NCBI GenBank assembly: GCA_944321125.1
Contig: CALUKD010000002.1
Coordinates: 1-64,000 of the forward strand
Direction: 5' to 3'
DNA: 64,000 nt
Origin: Candidatus Butyricimonas faecavium
GTDB lineage: Bacteria > Bacteroidota > Bacteroidia > Bacteroidales > Marinifilaceae
Below are positions 61,565 to 64,000 of this stretch, piece by piece; position 1 is the first letter of the stretch, and each line of letters opens with the position of its first letter. The notes beneath the pieces are model-generated. The model ran no database searches, was not told the origin of the DNA, and saw only the letters and a program-made list of their open reading frames with translations. Position numbers and translations under genes: made by a program.

Positions 61565-63130
61565 TTATTCAACTTTAAATACGTTACGGTGTTCAAAACG
61601 CAGTAAATCAAAAACAGTTTTTACCGGGGTAAAGGTGGATAGCGGGACTTCCACGAATATCGTGTTCCAGTTGGCCATGGCTCCATTCCACAATCCGGGC
61701 AGTTCTTGTACTTTTATGTCTTTCCCGTTTAATGATTTGCTGGTGATGAATCCTTGTGTGTTATCGATGTATTTGGTCAAGTCATATTTCTTACCTTTGT
61801 AATTATAGATACTACATACGATGTCAACGGGATTAAAGTGAGTCGATTGGGTGAATATTTTTTTCTGGTTTCGATCTTTCAGGTTGACTTGGGCACTTTC
61901 CACAATCATCAAGCGTGTTGCATGTTCATTGTCTTCAACCCAGAACGGTCCTCCACCCGGTTCTCCTTCATTTTTTACCATTCCGCATACACGTAATGGT
62001 CGATCGAGTAATTGTTTTAAATAAGCTACTCTTTCCTTACGATCTGCATGAACTAATCCCTCTTTTGGTTTGTAGCCGAGGTGATCGTAGATATATTGTT
62101 CGATTTCATTCAGGTTTTCGTCTGTAATACTGTTTTTCTTGCTCAAAGTTTTCATGTAATTGAAAATTTGGTTCTGTGTTTTCAATAAAACTCCAGCAAG
62201 GATTTTCTTGAATTTTACCGTGTCGGCTTTACTACGATCAGGGGCCACGTTGTCAATATTCTTGATAAATATCAAGTCTTCTTTCAAGTCATTGAGGTTA
62301 TGGATTAACGCACCATGACCACCGGGACGGAACACGATGTTGCCTTCGTTGTCTCTCACGAGATTGCCTTCCATGTCAAGACTCACGGTGTCAGTTGCAG
62401 GTGATTGAACAGAATACGTGATGTCGTATTTCAAGTTGAATTCTTTCCGGTAATTTTTGAGAACAGATTTCATGAGGGCCTTGAATTTGCCGATATGTTC
62501 TTCTGATACCGTGAAATGTATATGAGCTTCTTTACCATCATTGGCATAAAGTGCCGCCTCTACCAAGTGCTCTTCAACAGCGGTGCGGATGTGGTCCCTG
62601 TAAATATGGAAATCAATTAATCCTTTGGGGGTGGCATTGTAATTGAGCCCTTTGGGGGTAAGAATATATTCTAGGATTTCTATGAACTGGTTTTTCCAGA
62701 GTAATTTGTCTAAATCAAGGCGATCTTTGTAAAGAGCCTCTTTTAGGTGTGGATAGAATGGAAATTCCTTTAATTTCTCGAAGAACGAGAATATGCTTCC
62801 AGGTTCTTTATCTTGCCTGAATTTTAAATAGTCTTCATCACTGCCGGTATACGTGTTGAAAAACGTGTTTAGTGTTTTGAACATACGTGAGGCGGAACCG
62901 GAGGCTGGAACCATTTTCACGATTTTCAGCGAATTCATTCTTTCTTCGAAGATACGGATGAATTCATTGGCTTGTTCGTCACTCAAGCTATGGATTCCAT
63001 TGTTTATCGTTGCCGCATCTCGAATCTGTACAAAGTCAAACCCCTGCTTGAAGTTTTCAAGCTGGTTTTCAATTTGCTCGGGTTTTATTCCTCTGCGTTT
63101 AAATTGTTTGAGATCACTTTTCGTGTACAT
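61565..63130 (-). CDS. DUF4301 family protein
   Basis: A 521-residue cytosolic protein of the Bacteroidetes family DUF4301. The start at 63130 (MYTKSDLKQFKRRGIKPEQI) is favoured over 63166 because a promoter match overlaps the earlier one. MVPASGSASRMFK near residue 70 resembles the phosphate-binding loop of sugar-nucleotidyltransferases (GxGxRM), and PGGHGALIHNLNDL later on could be part of the same fold. Function is unknown; a nucleotidyltransferase-like activity is a guess. It is a single-gene unit. Confidence 0.87.
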   Translation of the reverse strand: MYTKSDLKQFKRRGIKPEQIENQLENFKQGFDFVQIRDAATINNGIHSLSDEQANEFIRIFEERMNSLKIVKMVPASGSASRMFKTLNTFFNTYTGSDEDYLKFRQDKEPGSIFSFFEKLKEFPFYPHLKEALYKDRLDLDKLLWKNQFIEILEYILTPKGLNYNATPKGLIDFHIYRDHIRTAVEEHLVEAALYANDGKEAHIHFTVSEEHIGKFKALMKSVLKNYRKEFNLKYDITYSVQSPATDTVSLDMEGNLVRDNEGNIVFRPGGHGALIHNLNDLKEDLIFIKNIDNVAPDRSKADTVKFKKILAGVLLKTQNQIFNYMKTLSKKNSITDENLNEIEQYIYDHLGYKPKEGLVHADRKERVAYLKQLLDRPLRVCGMVKNEGEPGGGPFWVEDNEHATRLMIVESAQVNLKDRNQKKIFTQSTHFNPVDIVCSIYNYKGKKYDLTKYIDNTQGFITSKSLNGKDIKVQELPGLWNGAMANWNTIFVEVPLSTFTPVKTVFDLLRFEHRNVFKVE

Positions 63131-63162
63131 AATTTCAGGTTTGTAAGTACGTAAATAATTGT

Positions 63163-63193
63163 GCAAGTTACGAATTATTGTGCAGAAAGCAAA
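63163..63193 (-). promoter_or_regulatory. Predicted promoter of the DUF4301 gene
   Basis: On the minus strand TTTG (63190-63193), 19 bases, TAACTTGC (63163-63170), close to the consensus with a TTG -7 end. It places the start codon at 63130. Confidence 0.6.
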
Positions 63194-63287
63194 ATTTGTC
63201 TTTTGCGTTACAGATCGCCGGGAGATTCTCGGCTCCTGAAAGTTGTGGTGTTATCGTGAATTTGTAACTTGTTAGCCTGCGATTTAT

Positions 63288-63323
63288 ACGAAGAAGAAGA
63301 CAATTAATTGTCTTCTTCTTCGT
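63288..63323 (-). terminator. 36-base perfect palindrome over a stop codon
   Basis: Bases 63288-63305 and 63306-63323 are exact reverse complements. On the minus strand the palindrome encodes the last Glu, Asp and Asn codons of the small acidic protein, and its TAA stop lies at the centre. A strong hairpin without a clean T-run; probably the transcript end. Confidence 0.65.
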
Positions 63324-63558
63324 CATATAATTCTTCTTGATTCTCTAATTCGGCTTCGAAAAATTCTTCAGCTTCTTCCATGAGAGTTTCAATGTCGTCT
63401 GTGCAAAGAGGCTCTTCGTCAATCCAGTAAATTTTTTGGTTACTATAAAAGCCGTCCATGTCACATTGAATAATACATTGAGGCTTTTCCGTGTGCACAA
63501 CGTATACTAGATCTGGTGCTTCTTGGGAATTGTCTGCAATAAGAAATTTTGGTAACAT
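63304..63558 (-). CDS. Small acidic conserved protein
   Basis: An 84-residue cytosolic protein. ATG 63558 (MLPKFLIADNSQEAPDLVYV) is favoured; the frame's first ATG (63588) overlaps a -7 box match TATATTTG (63586-63593). It has a short beta-rich part and a very acidic tail (about 55-84, mostly Glu and Asp). It looks like a conserved Bacteroidales hypothetical protein; function unknown. The 3' end lies in a perfect palindrome. Confidence 0.75.
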   Translation of the reverse strand: MLPKFLIADNSQEAPDLVYVVHTEKPQCIIQCDMDGFYSNQKIYWIDEEPLCTDDIETLMEEAEEFFEAELENQEELYDEEEDN

Positions 63559-63693
63559 GATGTTTACTGTTTTTAAATTACGTGGCAAATATAGAAATAA
63601 TTGAAAACGGAGATGTTGAAAATTGAAAATTATTTTAAGGGTGGAATTTACTGGGGAAAATAATGTATCTTTAGGGCGATAAATGAAATAGAT

Positions 63694-64000
63694 ATGATCG
63701 CATCAAGTTTACTGTCGAATGTTGTTCCAGTATTGAAAAAAGATGATACTTGTGCCCAAGCATTAGGGTGGATGGACTTATTTCGAGTGTCTCATCTGCC
63801 TGTATTGGACGGGGAAATGTATGTGGGGTTGTTGTCTGATGAAATCATGTACGCGCACGGGAGTATTCATGATCCGATCGGTAAATTGGATATACCTCGG
63901 GAAATGACTTTTGTTTATGAGGATGTGCATATGTATGATGTTATTGGGGTTGCTTCTTCTCGGCTTTTATCGGTGGTGCCGGTTTTGAACCGGAAAGAGG
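63694..64000 (+). CDS. CBS-domain protein, 5' part (runs off the window)
   Basis: The first 102 codons of a frame still open at the window end. The product (MIASSLLSNVVPVLKKDD...) holds a CBS domain with SHLPVLDGEMYVGLLSDEIM and the start of a second with VVPVLNRKE. CBS pairs bind adenosine ligands and regulate linked activities. Upstream lies a -7-like TATCTTTA (63666-63673). What follows cannot be seen. Confidence 0.8.
   Translation, partial: MIASSLLSNVVPVLKKDDTCAQALGWMDLFRVSHLPVLDGEMYVGLLSDEIMYAHGSIHDPIGKLDIPREMTFVYEDVHMYDVIGVASSRLLSVVPVLNRKE

Overview
The window is a 64-kb piece of a Bacteroidales chromosome. The evidence is three SusC/SusD-type outer-membrane uptake pairs, two ECF sigma/FecR anti-sigma pairs, promoters of the Bacteroidetes type (TTTG, about 20 bases, TAnnTTTG), few Shine-Dalgarno sites, and family-typical genes (DUF4301, DUF4843, a Rho with a long charged insert, a 1178-residue pyruvate:ferredoxin oxidoreductase). 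An acetyl-CoA hydrolase/transferase-family gene and the large share of FecI/FecR-controlled SusC genes fit a gut Odoribacteraceae member such as Butyricimonas or Odoribacter. That genus-level placement is inference.

Layout. 1-100: 3' end of a 5S rRNA gene with its terminator, so the window starts at the end of an rRNA operon. 184-5236 (minus): housekeeping genes dgt, a CoA-transferase, mgtE and rsmA. 5366-19003: a flippase-like membrane protein, rsmG, rho, an ATPase with an altered Walker B motif, pyruvate:ferredoxin oxidoreductase, a short-chain dehydrogenase close to 7-alpha-hydroxysteroid dehydrogenase, a DUF1622 protein, an OPT peptide transporter and peptidase T. 19122-26212: a YD-repeat lipoprotein, a MoxR/VWA pair, and two exported peptidases (C1 and M3). 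26382-31124: first SusC/SusD pair, without its own regulator. 31254-32932: dps and mutY.

32986-44573: ECF sigma, FecR, SusC with STN domain, SusD, a lipoprotein that looks like the SusCD-associated zinc metallohydrolase family but has lost the HExxH motif, a GldA-like ATPase and a GldF-GldG fusion permease. 44750-52076: a second ECF sigma, FecR, SusC, SusD, DUF4843 locus. 52376-58649: an exported redox and protease cluster (four thioredoxin/TlpA proteins, one with an inactive first domain, two small unknowns, and a trypsin-like protease). 58709-64000: two unknown small proteins, aroE, a DUF368 (PopT-type) lipid carrier transporter, DUF4301, a small acidic protein, and the start of a CBS-domain protein.

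How it fits together. Much of the accessory content is about taking up and breaking down proteins or peptides: SusCD importers, exported C1, M3 and trypsin-like peptidases, disulfide-handling thioredoxins, an OPT transporter and cytosolic PepT. The most notable candidates for undescribed systems are the FecI/FecR-SusCD-lipoprotein-GldAFG locus (32986-44573) and the SusCD plus thioredoxin plus protease locus (44750-58649). Between genes there are dispersed palindromes, AT-rich repeat blocks and one decayed gene tail. No CRISPR array, transposase, prophage or tRNA was seen.
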